Below are positions 40,745 to 54,002 of a stretch of 64,000 nucleotides of DNA, piece by piece. The notes beneath the pieces were generated by a model. It was not told the DNA's origin. It was given only the letters and a program-made list of their open reading frames with translations, and ran no database searches. The translations under genes and the position numbers were made by a program. The number at the start of each line of letters is the position of its first letter. Position 1 is the stretch's first letter. This stretch comes from Diploptera punctata (taxonomy: Eukaryota; Arthropoda; Insecta; Blattodea; Blaberidae), in NCBI GenBank assembly GCA_030220185.1, contig JASPKZ010001233.1:3116501-3180500 (forward strand), written 5' to 3'.

Positions 40745-43320
40745 ACTTTATAAATAAGATGGACTTTATAAATAAGATGGACTTTATAAATAAGATGGAC
40801 TTTATAAATAAGATGGACTTTATAAATAAGATGGACTTTATAAATAAGATGGACTCTAGAAAAAAAGAGACTGGTCATTAAAAGAAGGAAAGTGGATTTT
40901 AGAAAAGAAACATAGACTTCAGGGGGAAAAGAATGGACTTTATGGAAGAAATGGTCTTTATGAAAAAAATGGTCTTTATGAAAGAAATTGACATTATAGG
41001 AAAGAAATGACTCTATAGGGGAAAACATTGACTCTATAGGGGGGAAAATTGACTCTATAGGGGGGAAAATTGACTCTATAGGGGGGAAATTGACTCTATA
41101 GGGGAAAAATTGACTTTATAGGGGGAAAATGGACTTTATAGGGGGAAAATGGACTTTATAGGGGAAAAATGGACTTTATAGGGGAAAAATGGACTTTATA
41201 GGGGAAAAATGGACTTTATAGGAAAAAATGGACTTTATAGGAAAAAAATGGACTTTATAGGAAAAAAATGGACTTTATAGGAAAAAAATGGACTTTATAG
41301 GAAAAAATGGACTTTATAGGAAAAAATGGACTTTATAGGAAAAAATGGACTTTATAGGGAAAAATAAACTTTATATGAAAGAAATTGACATTATAGGAAA
41401 GAAATGACTCTATAGGGGAAAAAATTGACTCTATAGGGGAAAAAATTGACTCTATAGGGGAAAAAATTGACTCTATAGGGGAAAAATTGACTCTATAGGG
41501 GAAAAAATTGACTCTATAGGGGAAAAAATTGACTCTATAGGGGGAAAAATTGACTCTATAGGGGAAAAATTGACTGTATAGGGGAATAAATTGACTCTAT
41601 AGGGGAAAAATTGACTCTATAGGGGGAAAATTGACTCTATAGGGGAATAAATTGACTCTATAGGGGAATAAATGGACTTTATAGGGGAATAAATGGACTT
41701 TATAGGGGAATAAATGGACTTTATAGGGGAATAAATGGACTTTATAGGGGAATAAATGGACTTTATAGGGGAATAAATGGACTTTATAGGGGAATAAATG
41801 GACTTTATAGGGGAATAAATGGACTTTATAGGGGAATAAATGGACTTTATAGGGGAATAAATGGACTTTATAGGGGAATAAATGGACTTTATAGGGGAAT
41901 AAATGGACTTTATAGGGAATAAATGGACTTTATAGGGGAATAAATGGACTTTATAGGGGAATAAATGGACTTTATAGGGGAATAAATGGACTTTATAGGG
42001 GAATAAATGGACTTTATAGGGGAATAAATGGACTTTATAGGGGAATAAATGGACTTTATAGGGGAATAAATGGACTTTATAGGGAATAAATGGACTTTAT
42101 AGGGAATAAATGGACTTTATAGGGAATAAATGGACTTTATAGGGGAATAAATGGACTTTATAGGGGAATAAATGGACTTTATAGGGGGAAAAATGGACTT
42201 TATAGGGGAAAAATGGACTTGATAGGAAAAAATGGACTTGATAGGAAAAAATGGACTTGATAGGAAAAAATGGACTTGATAGGAAAAAATGGACTTGATA
42301 GGAAAAAATGGACTTGATAGGAAAAAATGGACTTGATAGGAAAAAATGGACTTGATAGGAAAAAATGACTTGATAGGAAAAAGTGGACTTGATAGGAAAA
42401 AATGGACTTGATAGGAAAAAATGGACTTGATAGGAAAAAATGGACTTGATAGGAAAAAATGGACTTGATAGGAAAAAATGGACTTGATAGGAAAAAATGG
42501 ACTTGATAGGAAAAAATGGACTTGATAGAAAAAATGGACTTGATAGGAAAAATGGACTTGATAGGAAAAAATGGACTTGATAGGAAAAAATGGACTTGAT
42601 AGAAAAAAATGGACTTGATAGGAAAAAATGGACTTGATAGGAAAAAATGGACTTGATAGGAAAAAATGGACTTGATAGGAAAAAATGGACTTGATAGGAA
42701 AAAATGGACTTGATAGGAAAAAATGGACTTGATAGGAAAAAATGGACTTGATAGGAAAAAATGGACTTGATAGGAAAAAATGGACTTGATAGGAAAAAAT
42801 GGACTTGATAGGAAAAAATGGACTTGATAGGAAAAATGGACTTGATAGGAAAAAATGGACTTGATAGGAAAAAATGGACTTGATAGGAAAAATGGACTTG
42901 ATAGGAAAAAATGGACTTGATAGGAAAAAATGGACTTGATAGGAAAAAATGGACTTGATAGGAAAAAATGGACTTGATAGGAAAAAATGGACTTGATAGG
43001 AAAAAATGGACTTGATAGGAAAAAATGGACTTGATAGGAAAAAATGGACTTGATAGGAAAAAATGGACTTGATAGGAAAAAATGGACTTGATAGGAAAAA
43101 ATGGACTTGATAGGAAAAAATGGACTTGATAGGAAAAAATGGACTTGATAGGAAAAAATGGACTTGATAGGAAAAAATGGACTTGATAGGAAAAAATGGA
43201 CTTTATGGGGGAAAAATTGGACATTAGAAAAAAAAAGTGGTCATTAGATAAAAAAATGAATTGTATAATAAGATGGACTTTAGAGAAAAAAAGACGTTTA
43301 GAATAAGAAGTGATAATAAA
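40745..43320. repeat. 2.5-kb composite minisatellite array, units of 18-21 bp in blocks
   Basis: Core GGACTTTATA or GGACTTGATA. Blocks in order: six 18-bp units GGACTTTATAAATAAGAT (40759-40852); irregular units (40860-41010); TTGACTCTATAGGGGGGAAA type (41010-41130); TGGACTTTATAGGRAAAAA type shrinking from 20 to 19 bp (41130-41370); TTGACTCTATAGGGGAAAAA type, 20-21 bp (41400-41670); TGGACTTTATAGG plus GGAATAAA, 21 bp (41670-42190); TGGACTTGATAGGAAAAAA, 19 bp, about 52 units (42215-43200); worn units to 43320. The + strand is almost pure purine plus T. The 375-codon minus frame is an artefact. Confidence 0.95.
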
Positions 43321-44445
43321 TTGAGTTCTTGGAAAATGAAAAGAAAAACTGCAAAATTGTTGATTTAGCGAAATATGTACTTTTGGAGAATTTCGATCGT
43401 GTGTTGTTTATCTAGTTTAGATAGGAACGGCCACTGTAAATTTGATATGTTTTTAGTCGTGAAGGTTGAATAATAATAATAAGTAATAATTACGGTTAAC
43501 ATTTGGAGGATTTAGTGTATAGATAAAACATGTTAAGATAAGAAAATAAATTAGAGAATATCGGACAAGGTGAAGCTATTACAGCTGCAATGGGACTTAA
43601 CATTGGGAAATGAATAAATAAGAATTTGTTAATATTGTAACTTTTTGTCTGTGATTTGATTGTGTTTAATGAATTTATAACGCATGTGAAATGTTGATGT
43701 AGAATTTACACTGTTGTAGAAAGTTTGAATGAAGTGTATGATTAAAATAGGGTTGTCAATATTTGAAAAGATATCGCGATTTTGTTTTCGTCCGCCGGGT
43801 AACATGTTACACTAAATAATAAACAGTCTTAAATAAATTTATGGCACGAACTTTTCTGCAGCAGATATTAAAACAAATAGTCGCCTTAAGAATATTATAG
43901 TGCAGTGTATTGATCCTGTAAAACTCTTAAAGACAAAATTACAGAAAAGGGATAAATAAAATGCAAGGGAAGTTATTTTAGTTAGCTGATTTTTTTGAAG
44001 GCGTAGTTTATTTACGTAAATTCCGTCCACAATTCACAGTTCCCTACAACGTTGTATGTTGTTGTATGACTTTTTAGATTATTTATATCTCAATATGTTA
44101 TTCAATTTTTATATATTTTGCGTATTTTTTAGAACGAAAATATTGGCAATCCTGTTGAAGGAAATAAATTGATGATCGTGTGATTGTAGCTACTTTATGT
44201 GTAGAATTATGTCATAGTATGAATGTGATATTAAATTAGTTTGTTGAGTGAATGGTGATTGGGTTGAGTAAAAGGTGAATCTGTTGTGAAGAAGGGGTAA
44301 ATAATAGGTCAGAATAAAATAAATATTCTGAGCCTGCTGGTGTAGATTAAACATTTTAGACGCGATGTGAAGAAATGTTTAAAGATCATTGAATTGGGAA
44401 GTTAGTGGAATGATGAAATCAGGTAGACAAATAAATAGATAGGTA
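43321..44445. other. Unassigned T/G-rich DNA
   Basis: No element or exon recognised. Confidence 0.4.
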
Positions 44446-44690
44446 AAAAATTATCTCACTACAGACTCTAGGAATCCCTTGGGTTAGAAGGAGGTGGCTG
44501 CCACCTTTATAGAAAAGCAGCGTAAATTCAGTCTTTCCTGAAGGCCGGCTTTACTCATAGAAGACATGTTTGTTACTCATTTTGTTAGAGGCTAAGATAA
44601 CTGTAGGGTCATGCAGCTCCCAGAAGGTTTAGACCGCTTTAAAGATCCCGACAGCATCGGGACTTGAAACCGCGATGTTCCCCCTTATAG
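44446..44690 (-). mobile_element. SINE4 copy 2
   Basis: On the minus strand: CGGTTTCAAGTCCCGATGC (B-box-like), CTTTAAAGCGGTCTAAACC, TTATCTTAGCCTCTAACAAA, ATGAGTAACAAACATG, GGCAGCCACCTCCTTCTAAC. Same order as 22715-22968. Confidence 0.6.
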
Positions 44691-44997
44691 CGTAATGTGT
44701 TAATGAAAATGTATATGGCTTACTGGCAATAGACATCGGTGGCGTATCTTTAATGTTGGATGGTTTATTCATCTCGCAAGAAAATGTCGATTAATTAAAA
44801 ATAGTGAATAGTTATGATAGTATATTTATAGTTAAAGGCGGTTAAATACATATATATAATTATCAATTTTTTTTTGACGCGTAGGCACGTTTTGGAAGCG
44901 GAGAGTTGTTTTTTGTTTTTATTGAGCACGCTGAAAAAGTTTAGAAAAGTTGCGAGAGGAGAGTTGGAATTATTTCCCCACTCCAATGCAACCAGAT

Positions 44998-45215
44998 TGT
45001 CTTTTATGACATTTCTGGCTTTGTCCGTGTCATTGGCGGAATTGTAATGCATTTGTTAGGTTGGGGACGTGGAAGGCACGTTAACCTAAATTCCAGACGA
45101 TGGGCAACCACAGGAACATTCCTTTTAAGGAAACATTTTTATCGCGTGAACGGGAATCGAACCCGGGAACTCATGAATTGTAGTCAGAAACGCTGGTGAC
45201 TAGCGTTCATGATTT
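44998..45215 (-). mobile_element. SINE3 copy 2
   Basis: Minus-strand head with GGGTTCGATTCCCGTTCACG (B box) and CTAGTCACCAGCGTTTCTG, then TTCCTTAAAAGGAATGTTCC, CATCGTCTGGAATTTAGG, and CGCCAATGACACGG. The loss of about 60 bp in the body is visible compared with 49590. Confidence 0.78.
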
Positions 45216-45460
45216 TTTTTTGTCTCTCGTAAAAAATGAAATTTTGATTCTGTCGGAAATTTGTGAGTTTATGAGAAAGTCAGTGTTCTGAGTGTTAGTT
45301 ATGGCGAGACACATATGATTAGGTTACTGAAAATATATTTTGTTTGGTGAGATTTTCAGATTGTATATATGCAACGTAAGAAATTAAATTAAATTTAATT
45401 GTAGGAAGGAATGACTTGCAGTTAGCTATAGATGAGCCGCCACTGGAGAGTGAATGGATA

Positions 45461-45560
45461 TAATAATAATAATGATAATAATAATAATAATGGTTTATTT
45501 AAGTTTCTGGAGTTAAGACCATAAGGTATTATTTTTTGCTTTGCCAATATAGTGAGTGAA
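45461..45560 (-). mobile_element. Family G 3' end, degraded, with (AAT)n
   Basis: TTTAAGTTTCTGGAGTTAAG then ACCATAAGGTATTATTTTTT matches the terminal hairpin region of the element at 16498-16570 (CTGGCAGAGTTAAGGCCTTA). Preceded by an (ATA)n run, the probable tail. No coding left. Confidence 0.5.
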
Positions 45561-47620
45561 ATGTAAAGTACAAACGTGAGATGATATTAATTAGAAGTGA
45601 AATAAGTGATTTAATAGAAAGTTGTGTGCTTGAAAAAAGAGGAAAGAAGGGAGGGGTTGAAGTTTAAGGTAATGCGTGAAGACTAGGTTAAAAGGGTGAT
45701 GGGTTTGAATGAGTTCTGATTTATAGACATTGTATGTATGTTGTGTGCTTGCGTGTATGATTGTTGTAGATACTATTGTACAGCTTACATAGAATTTGTG
45801 AGTGTCTGAACTTTGTATTTAGTATACGTAGTTAACATTTGTGTACTTTAGTTATGTTTTGTTTTTTTTTTATTATCGTGATGAGAGACAAGTTCATTTA
45901 ACTTCTGTGAGATGTCCAAGTGAGAAGTATATTTAAAATAGGATATTTGTTGAAATTTGTAAGAAAAAAAAAAAAAGTTCTATAATGAAGTTTAGGGAAT
46001 TGATAAATATATATGTTTTCTCTGCTTAAGTTAGTGACAAGTGTTGTAATATATATACCGTGGATTAATTTAGAGTAAGGGAGGGGCTATTAGTTAAGGG
46101 ATATTATGTACATTTCTGTATAGTATATTGAAGTTATTATAAATTGGTTTTAGGATAGAGTTTAAAATGTTTTCGTTATGAATATAATAGGAAATGTGTT
46201 TCTAAAAGTTTAGAGTTGTTAAAATATTTAATTATGGGCGCCTATTTTTAATGAATAAAATTTTAAATATTACGTAGTATATTTTGAAAGCGGAAGTAAC
46301 TTGAAATATAATATTTGAAGCCAAGTATATATATTTTTTTTATTTTGTTAGGCGATTGTTTTATTGGGATTAGTTTATTTATTGTTTTCTGTTAAACTTT
46401 GTAATTGCAATTTATTTAAAGGAAGCACATATATTTTTGAAAAAGATTGAGAAAAGTGTGGTGTAGAATGTCATGGGAACGTATTAGGAAACCGGATATC
46501 GGACATAAGTGAGTTCAATTTTCTGAGGATAAAAACGGGTCTTAGGGAAAGCGGCGTTGAAGGTGCATGGTATACATAGTATAGAGTCAGTTATGTTTTA
46601 TTTAAATATTTTTTTGTATGTATATATATATATATATATATTTACGATGGAGTTAAGAATTAGTATCGTATGCTATCGTTTAAGATTGAGGGGGTAAAAG
46701 TGTTTATGTTATTTGTTAATTGTTTTATATTTTGAAATTGGGGAAATACTATATGCACGGATAGATAATTACATTAGCGCCTAGCTTATAATATTTTAAT
46801 TCTGAAAACATTAATTTTAAATGGTAATTTTTATTAAATGACTGACAGTGTTATGTTCATATGAATGTAGAAAATGAAAGCAATATTAATGAACTTCATG
46901 TTATTAATATCGATAGTAAAAATTACGGAATGTAGTATATAAACTGAACTTAGATGCGTTATTGTTTATAGGAAATAGGAATAAAAATGCATTGGCGTAT
47001 GAATAGGTTAAGCAGATTGATAAACAGTAAATTGTCAATTGTTAGCTTTGAGATAGGTCATATTTTTGTTATTTAAAAAATGAGAAATTTATTCAGTGGA
47101 TATATTATTTTTACGTATCATGGGATTGAATTTATTGAAAATAATTTTTGTTTTATAACATTGGAGAATATTTTTTTTTAATATTTCATTTTCTGATTTC
47201 TTGGGATATTGTTGAACGTATTTGCAAATAGTAAAAGTGCTTACTCTATGGGATTTGATGAATGCTTAGGCCTATATTTGAAAGTGAATATGTGGAGGTT
47301 AGTAATATATAAAACTGAATTATACAGAATTGATATGAACTTGAACTCTAGTTATGGTGGTGGTGGTGTTTGTAGCCTATGTAGCTTATATGTGCAGAAT
47401 GCTGAACCTATTTTGTTTCCATGTTCACCTTTTTAATCCGTAATTGAAACTTTTTATTGTTAAAGTGCAGTTTACAACATGAACTTGTGTTTTTTTACAG
47501 ATATTGCTCAGTTATTTACAAGTGTGTTATGCTATGGGCACTGAATGTGGTGTTGAGGTATTATCAAAGTGGCAGTGGTGTAGTAATGCCAGGATGATAC
47601 CTCAGCGCTTGGAAAAAAAA
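45561..47620. other. Unassigned T/G-rich DNA
   Basis: Long runs of TTGTGTG, GTATGTATG-type sequence; (TA)n at 46618-46640. An acceptor-like TTTTTTTACAG lies at 47490-47500, but no good donor follows. Nothing coding recognised. Confidence 0.4.
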
Positions 47621-47639
47621 GAAAGAAAAAAAATCAAAT

Positions 47640-48235
47640 TGCAATGATTTACTAGACACAGCCAAAATGAGTTAATGCGGTATTAGGGAGTGAGCGATAA
47701 GTGCAATGAAGGTAGACGATTAGAAGTGGGTGTCATTGTATCTATTGCAGAGAGTATGGTAAAAGAAAAGGTCAGTTCTAGCATAAACATAATACATACT
47801 ACACATAAAACGTACTCCAGCCACATCAGTCGGTGATGTAAACTTCCCAACATTGCAATACATGACACAAACGACAATTGACACCGAAAACGCCATGAAT
47901 AACACCAATAACAATAGTTGGATGACTTACTACAAATCGTACTAAAACTAATACAGACACTACTCGAAAATTTACAAATAATGACAACAATAATATTCCT
48001 TATGATGAAGTGAGAAACATACTAGGACCATAAGTCCATGACAAAGATTAGAACACTTCGCAACCGAAGACAAAAGGGCCGTACACTTTATATAAGTAAC
48101 ACTTTCCTATTCATCCTCACTTAGAGAGGAAAATAATACAAAAACACGTGATCCAACCATGAAAAGACATGGATCGTGACGTGAACATGGATGTCGCGTC
48201 GGTACCATTATAACCAGACATACTCCTGTATTGTT
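47640..48235. other. A/C-rich segment inside T/G-rich DNA
   Basis: The base bias flips here: ACACAGCCAAAATGAG, CACAAACGACAATTGACACC, AACACCAATAACAATAG. Open frames on the minus strand (64 codons each) lack recognised motifs. Likely an inserted or inverted segment. Confidence 0.5.
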
Positions 48236-48505
48236 AAGGATAGATAGATATAATTTTTTGATGTTTAAATGTATGTAAATACGGTCGTAATAGTGAAGTA
48301 TATTCAGATAAAAATATATTTTTTATTGTGAAAGGTGATAGTGGTAAGATAGGAGTGTTTATAATAAATTACATTAGTGAAGTTGAAGATGGAGATACAA
48401 ATATAAATAAATTGTGGCATGAGGATTACGTTTAGGATTTGTGAGTTGAATAGAGAAAAGTATTACCTTAACAGTGAGGTAATTAATCTTTTTTGGAAAG
48501 TAGAT

Positions 48506-48716
48506 ATATTAAGAACAGTTAGGTGTCATAGGGAGAGATGGGTGTGGAGGAAATGGTAGAGGGTAAGCGCCCAGTAGGAGATGGAAGAATGATAAATTAA
48601 CAATGTTTTGAGGAAGAGAAATTATACAGGGAATGATTGGGAAATATTAGCTCAGGATAGGGATATATGGAGAGTCTATGCCCATGAGAGCATGAATCTC
48701 TGCGTTCGTTAGTTGT
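48506..48716 (+). mobile_element. Family A 3' fragment, copy A12 (old)
   Basis: Worn match from AGAACAGTTAGGTGTCATAG through GGTAAGCGCCCAGTAGG, TACAGGGAATGATTGGGAAA, TAGCTCAGGATAGGGATATA to GCATGAATCTCTGCGTTCG. The tail is gone. Confidence 0.75.
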
Positions 48717-49589
48717 TAGGAGTCTATTAATGTTCATTGTGTCGTATCCTTTAAGAATCGGATAAAAAAAGGAAGAAATGTTGTTTTGGATAGTTCCGAA
48801 TTACCGTGTATGGAAGAATTTTAAAAGAATGGGTTATTTTGAAAAATTTACTCGAGATGTTAAGGCAGATTTTGGGAGAAGTTGGTAGGATTTTTAAGGA
48901 TACGATTGGTTAGTTTTGTGATATAGCTTAATGTATTGAGGAATGGGATTTTAATAGTTTATTGAAAATCATAGAAACATACATACGGTATCCTTATTTG
49001 ACAGGAAAATGTAGTATCTTTCTTTGTAGATGGTAGTGCATTAATGGAATTTCTAGCGATCGTTAAGTATAAAAAATTGAAGGTTTATGAAGCGAAAAAT
49101 TAATGAGTAATTTTGATCTATACTTCGTGAGATTAAAATAAATGAAAACAATAATAATTGAAATAGATGGTGGGTGTTTGATGGCTGTGTCTAATGAAGT
49201 TAATTCTGGCTGTGATTTGGTGCCCAAAGCAGAGACTGCTTGTGAGTGATTGAGCTGTATCTTGAGTTTGTGTGCTGGTAAACTGCTACTTGCTGTGTTA
49301 CCTACTACCTGTTGCCCGTCAGGAGTCTATCTGTAATTTAGTTGCACTTAACAACATGTGCTATATTTATAAGTTGCAACAAGTAACATACTCCAGTGCA
49401 ACTGATGACGTAATTATGGTGGGAAGGGTGGGTGGGAGGGGGGTGTGTGTGTGTGAAAGTGGTTATATTTAGTGTATAATTGTACAAATTTAAGATATAA
49501 TAATATTATCTAAGTGCCATAAAGTAAAATATTCATAATCTGAGGCTTGATAAAAAATAATTGTTTTGTTCAATTCCATCAGCTTACTT
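48717..49589. other. Unassigned
   Basis: A less AT-rich part at 49180-49460 with TGTGTGTGTGTG at 49443-49455; no motif recognised. Confidence 0.35.
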
Positions 49590-49856
49590 TTTATGACATT
49601 TATAAGTTGCTTCCTTTTGTGGCATTGGCGAGATTGTAATACATTTCTTGGGTTGGAGGTCCTGGAAACTAAGTAACGTTACGTTGATTATGGGGGGCGA
49701 TAAATGATAATGAAGCGTCAGGAGAGCGCTTAACCTAAATTGGAGACCATGGTCAGTTATAGGAATAATTCCCTTGAAGGAAAAATTCCTATAGTGTGAC
49801 CGGAAATTGAACCCGGGACCTGAGGAACGCGGAAGAGTGGCCCATGGTGCTGGTCA
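49590..49856 (-). mobile_element. SINE3 copy 3
   Basis: Minus-strand head with GGTCCCGGGTTCAATTTCCG (B box) and CCAGCACCATGGGCCACTC, body TTCCTTCAAGGGAATTATTC, CCATGGTCTCCAATTTAGG, TCATTATCATTTATCGCCCC, and CTCGCCAATGCCACAAAAGG. Near full length. Confidence 0.8.
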
Positions 49857-49904
49857 TACATTTAAGATAAAGATAAATGTGGTCATACATTTTTGTCACC
49901 ATGG

Positions 49905-49972
49905 ACGTGTGGTTGGTTGAACCTCTAACTGAAATGAGTACGAGAATTTTATTGTGGGTATAAAGATGACCC
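49905..49972 (+). mobile_element. SINE4 fragment
   Basis: CCTCTAACTGAAATGAGTAC and GTGGGTATAAAGATGACC match the body of SINE4. About 68 bp only. Confidence 0.5.
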
Positions 49973-49989
49973 ATACAGGATTGAAATAT

Positions 49990-50072
49990 TGTACTGATAT
50001 TTCTATAAAAGTGGTAGTTTTAAGTTGCATTACGTGGAATGTCTCTTAAAGCATAAAGTGGGACAATGTTAG

Positions 50073-50108
<36 letters not shown>

Positions 50109-52060
50109 ACATGTAAAAGAATGTCAAGTCTGGAAAAGAAAAAAAAAAATGGTTCTGAGGAAACTTTGTTGGCCCCTTCAAGCCCAGATTTGAACTAGTA
50201 AGATAATGATATTAAAGGACATTATTAAATAAAATGGCAATGAAAGTTTTATAATGGTTCATTATTTGATATAGTGATGATAGTGTATTGAAGTGTTGAA
50301 TGGAAAAAGTTGATATGGCACTTGGATGATTTAATATCTCGTGGTTAGTTGTAAAGTTGTTGGTTCCACAATTCTTAAGTATATGTTAAGTGAAAATGTT
50401 TAATGTTAGAGAGTTATTTGAATAAATAGTTGCGCCAGATTTGCATTAATAAAATATAGAATGTATCTTTACAAGTGAAATATAAATATGAATAATGGTG
50501 TATATTAATTAGATATACATATATGAAGGGGTATATGTAATAGTGGTGTAAATCATTTTTTTTTTACAAAAATGAGTAAAGTACACGGTTGTAAAGAAGA
50601 AACTGGGTACTGTATTTCAGATACATGAACAATTAATACCATTAGTTGGGATAATAGATAATCTCATGATTACCAATATTAAGCTAATTTGATTTTATTT
50701 GTAAACTGATAAACAAAACAATGTTTTTTTTTTTAAATTAAGAAAAATTACTTTAACCACTATGCCAAATATATCTCTTCATATATGATAATGTAATGAT
50801 TTTGAAAATAAGATTTTTGGAACCAATTATTGAAATTAAAAAGTAAGATAATATTAATAAGAGTATTGTAAAGAATGCCAATGGATTTATTGATTTGATG
50901 AGATGAATTATTAGTTAACTTTTATTTTTAGATTTTTGAAGTAATTAATCTATTTATTTATCTAATTTATTATCTTATATGTGGAGGATAATTTTGAAAT
51001 TTATAATGATTATATTTAAACAGTTTTAGACATTTATAAAAGTTTGTTCATGTGACAAAAGTTTAAAGTCTTATACTTTTTATCCAACGTTATATTTCCA
51101 TTGTTGCTTTTGTGCAATGTTTTTTATTGCCTTATTCAGATGATGTGACAATGTATTTCTTTTTTACTCTTTCCTGATGGCATTTGTTTAATATGAAGGT
51201 TTTATTTGGATGTTGCATTGGCATTCTACTGATAGAAAACTGTATTTTGTTAGAAATAAGAGAAGAGCTTGAAAATTGAAAGTTCACATGTTTTCAATTA
51301 TTAAAAATATTGTTAGAATAATGAAGTATATTTTTGCTGACAATATTTAGAATATGTGGAAGTTAAAATGTAAAAATCATATGCATATTAAATGATGTTT
51401 ATGTGGCAAAAGTGTATAATAATAATATTTTCAAGCTCTAATGAATATATGTTAAGTTTTAGATTTAAACATTTTTTTGTCAAGTTTAGCAGTTTTGATA
51501 TAATGTTGGACAATATCCATTATTTGAAAGTATAGTGTTCAATTGAATTTAAATTTATCTGATGTAGAGATTATTAATTTTGTATTTTTTTATATCTTGT
51601 TTATTTAAGTATAAAAGTTTTGAAAAGTTTTTTAATGAGCAGATATTACATAGTTGTATATTTTTTATGTCATGTAGGAGTTTATACAAATATTGGAATG
51701 GTGCTAAACTTGGCTGAAAGTAGTTTTAAGTCTTATTTTAGTTGATTGATTGGGTGAGTGAGTGCTTTATTTTTATTATAGATTTGAACCCTTTAATTGG
51801 CAATGTATACTATTAAGATCCATTGATTTCATTTAGTTTTTAAAATAATAGAAAAATTACTTAAATTTGTGTCATAGTATACAATAATGTACAATATTAA
51901 CTTACAGTTTTGCATGGTTTTGTTTTCATTGCGGTGTGAAACATTTAAATAACTGTCATGAAATTATTGTTTTGCCAATTTAAGGGTTGAATGAAGTTAG
52001 GTTGATGGTTGAGATATGAATAAGTTATAGTAAGTATGTGGTTTAAGTCTTTGTATGGTG
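49990..52060. other. Unassigned T/G-rich DNA; (TA)n at 50077-50106
   Basis: No ORF, splice-flanked exon or element recognised in about 2 kb. Confidence 0.4.
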
Positions 52061-52065
52061 AGCAT

Positions 52066-52262
52066 TTTTAAACTGGCCTAAAACTAAGTGGTGGCAACAT
52101 GGCCCTGGGAAGTGTAATGGAAATGAGTACCAGGTGCTTGTGGTGACAGTGCTGACAACCTGGCTGAGTTCTTTTGTTGATTACTTGAAAAGGTGGTAAT
52201 CTTAACTTTCCACTACCCATAAGTGTGTAGTGGGAATGACCCTACTTTATGAAGTAGGTGTG
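52066..52262 (+). mobile_element. SINE4 copy 3
   Basis: TTTTTAAACTGGCCTAAAAC, GGCAACATGGCCCTGGGA, GGAAATGAGTACCAGGTG, AAAAGGTGGTAATCTTAAC. The bases in front do not show the tRNA head. Confidence 0.65.
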
Positions 52263-52349
52263 ATTTAGAAGTTGAGCAGGAATTGTTTAGACATGTTAAC
52301 ATTTGAATATAATGAATTTTAGTGAAAAATAATGGATTTGAGTTAATAG

Positions 52350-52632
52350 ATTTGATCAGGCTGATGGGCTAGTGGTCAGAGTAAGTGGCTACAGCTGATG
52401 AGGTCCTGGGTTTGATTCCCGGTGAGACCATAGGGATTTTTCCTTAAAGAGAAGAATTCCTGATCTGGCTCATGGTTTGAAATTTAGGTTAAAGACTTTC
52501 CTGGCACTTCATTGTCACGTATTAGTTGTGCTATCATTGGAATAATGAAGTTCTACCTTGCAGGTGTCTGAAAGTTAAGGAATGCATTAGAATTTAGCCA
52601 ATGCCAGGGGAGAAGGCCAGAAATATCATAAA
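52350..52632 (+). mobile_element. SINE3 copy 4
   Basis: GATGGGCTAGTGGTCAGAG (A-box region), GGTTTGATTCCCGGTGAG (B box), CCTTAAAGAGAAGAATTCC, CTGGCACTTCATTGTCACG, AGCCAATGCCAGGGGAGAAG. Nearly full length and the clearest copy of the family. Confidence 0.82.
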
Positions 52633-52639
52633 AAAACAA

Positions 52640-54000
52640 CATGATGGCATTAAAAAAAGACACCATGGAAAATTATTTTTGTTATAACAAGATTTGTGAT
52701 GAGGATGGAAGAAGGCACTTATTTTTTCCTTGATTGCACATTTGCTATTGTGTTTATGATAACAGGCATTATGTAATCTTGGATGAGAAGAGTGCCACGT
52801 ACAACACCGTTTGGAGAATATTTTTAAGTGTAAATTTAATGTTATGTTTGTTTATGTGATAGAGTGTAATTGGTTTGTTTATAGAATGAGTTTTGGGGAT
52901 TATGAATATGCGTAATTGAATGTAATATTGGTAAAAATCATTGATTGTTGTTGAGATGGCTGAATATTGGGGTCTTAACATGAAATAGGTCATATGGTAT
53001 CAGTTGCATTTATACTGGAGTATGTTTTTGAGTAGGAAATTGTTGTTTCACACATATTATGCTAATGTGACAAGTGCTTGTTTAATATGGTATATGTTAT
53101 GCACAGGCTATTATTTAATACACATGATAGATTTAATACACAGATAGGTAAATACACACATACATACATGTGCAGATAATGAAAATTTTACTCATAATGA
53201 CACAGACAGTTGGTTATCTATCTGAAGTATTTTTCATTAAATTTGAACCCTTTTGAAACATTAAAAGTAACATGTTATTAAAAGATTTCTGTAGTAGTTT
53301 GAAATGATTTGAATTCGTTTGAATATGTTAGAGTCCCTTGAAATGACGGAATTATTATGAAATTGTAAAAAAATGAAATTTGTTTTAATTCAGTAGAATG
53401 AAAGAAAAAAGTTAAAGATCATGGTCAGTGAGAGTGACAGGGAATTTTGAGAATAATTTTTGTGTAATTTTGGTTATTTAAAAATATTTCTGATGTAAGT
53501 TAAAGTCGATTTAGAGGTGTTGATGATGGAGAAATACTTCAGATAACATACCCAAGTTAATATACATTATATTTGACACATGTGCTGTAAATGCATAAAT
53601 ACAGAAAGAGGCAGAAACACAAAAAATACATTTACACATGTATGTAAGCATACATACAGAAATTAGAAATCAGAACATATTAGGATTGTAGAAAAGGACA
53701 TTACATAGATACATACATACATACCCATACATAGAAATTAAAAAAAAATGACATTCATAGAGAAGTATTTTACAACATTGACACATGTGAACAGATTTTA
53801 GAGAAATATAACTAGGAATTCAATAACACACACAGATAGGAAAGAAAAGCCTGTGTATAATGTGTGCATATTAATTAGTTCTTGTCATGTTGTGTGTAAA
53901 TTTGTGTGTTCTTCAATTTCTGTGCTCAATTCACTTGTTGCAACTTTACAAATATAGCACATGTTGATTAAGTGCAACTAAATTATGGATAGACTTGTAG
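52640..54000. other. Unassigned; TACA-type microsatellites
   Basis: ATACATACATACATAC-like words at 53150-53175 and 53700-53735. No coding or element signal recognised. Confidence 0.4.
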
Positions 54001-54002
54001 AC

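Noticed and set aside
42097..43224. A 375-codon minus-strand open frame
   Set aside because: Same reason: 19-bp units without stops; the 19-residue period equals three units.
47501..47558. A third micro-exon after TTTTTTTACAG
   Set aside because: Donor is poor (GAG|GTATTA) and frames hold stops or no link in phase to the other two.
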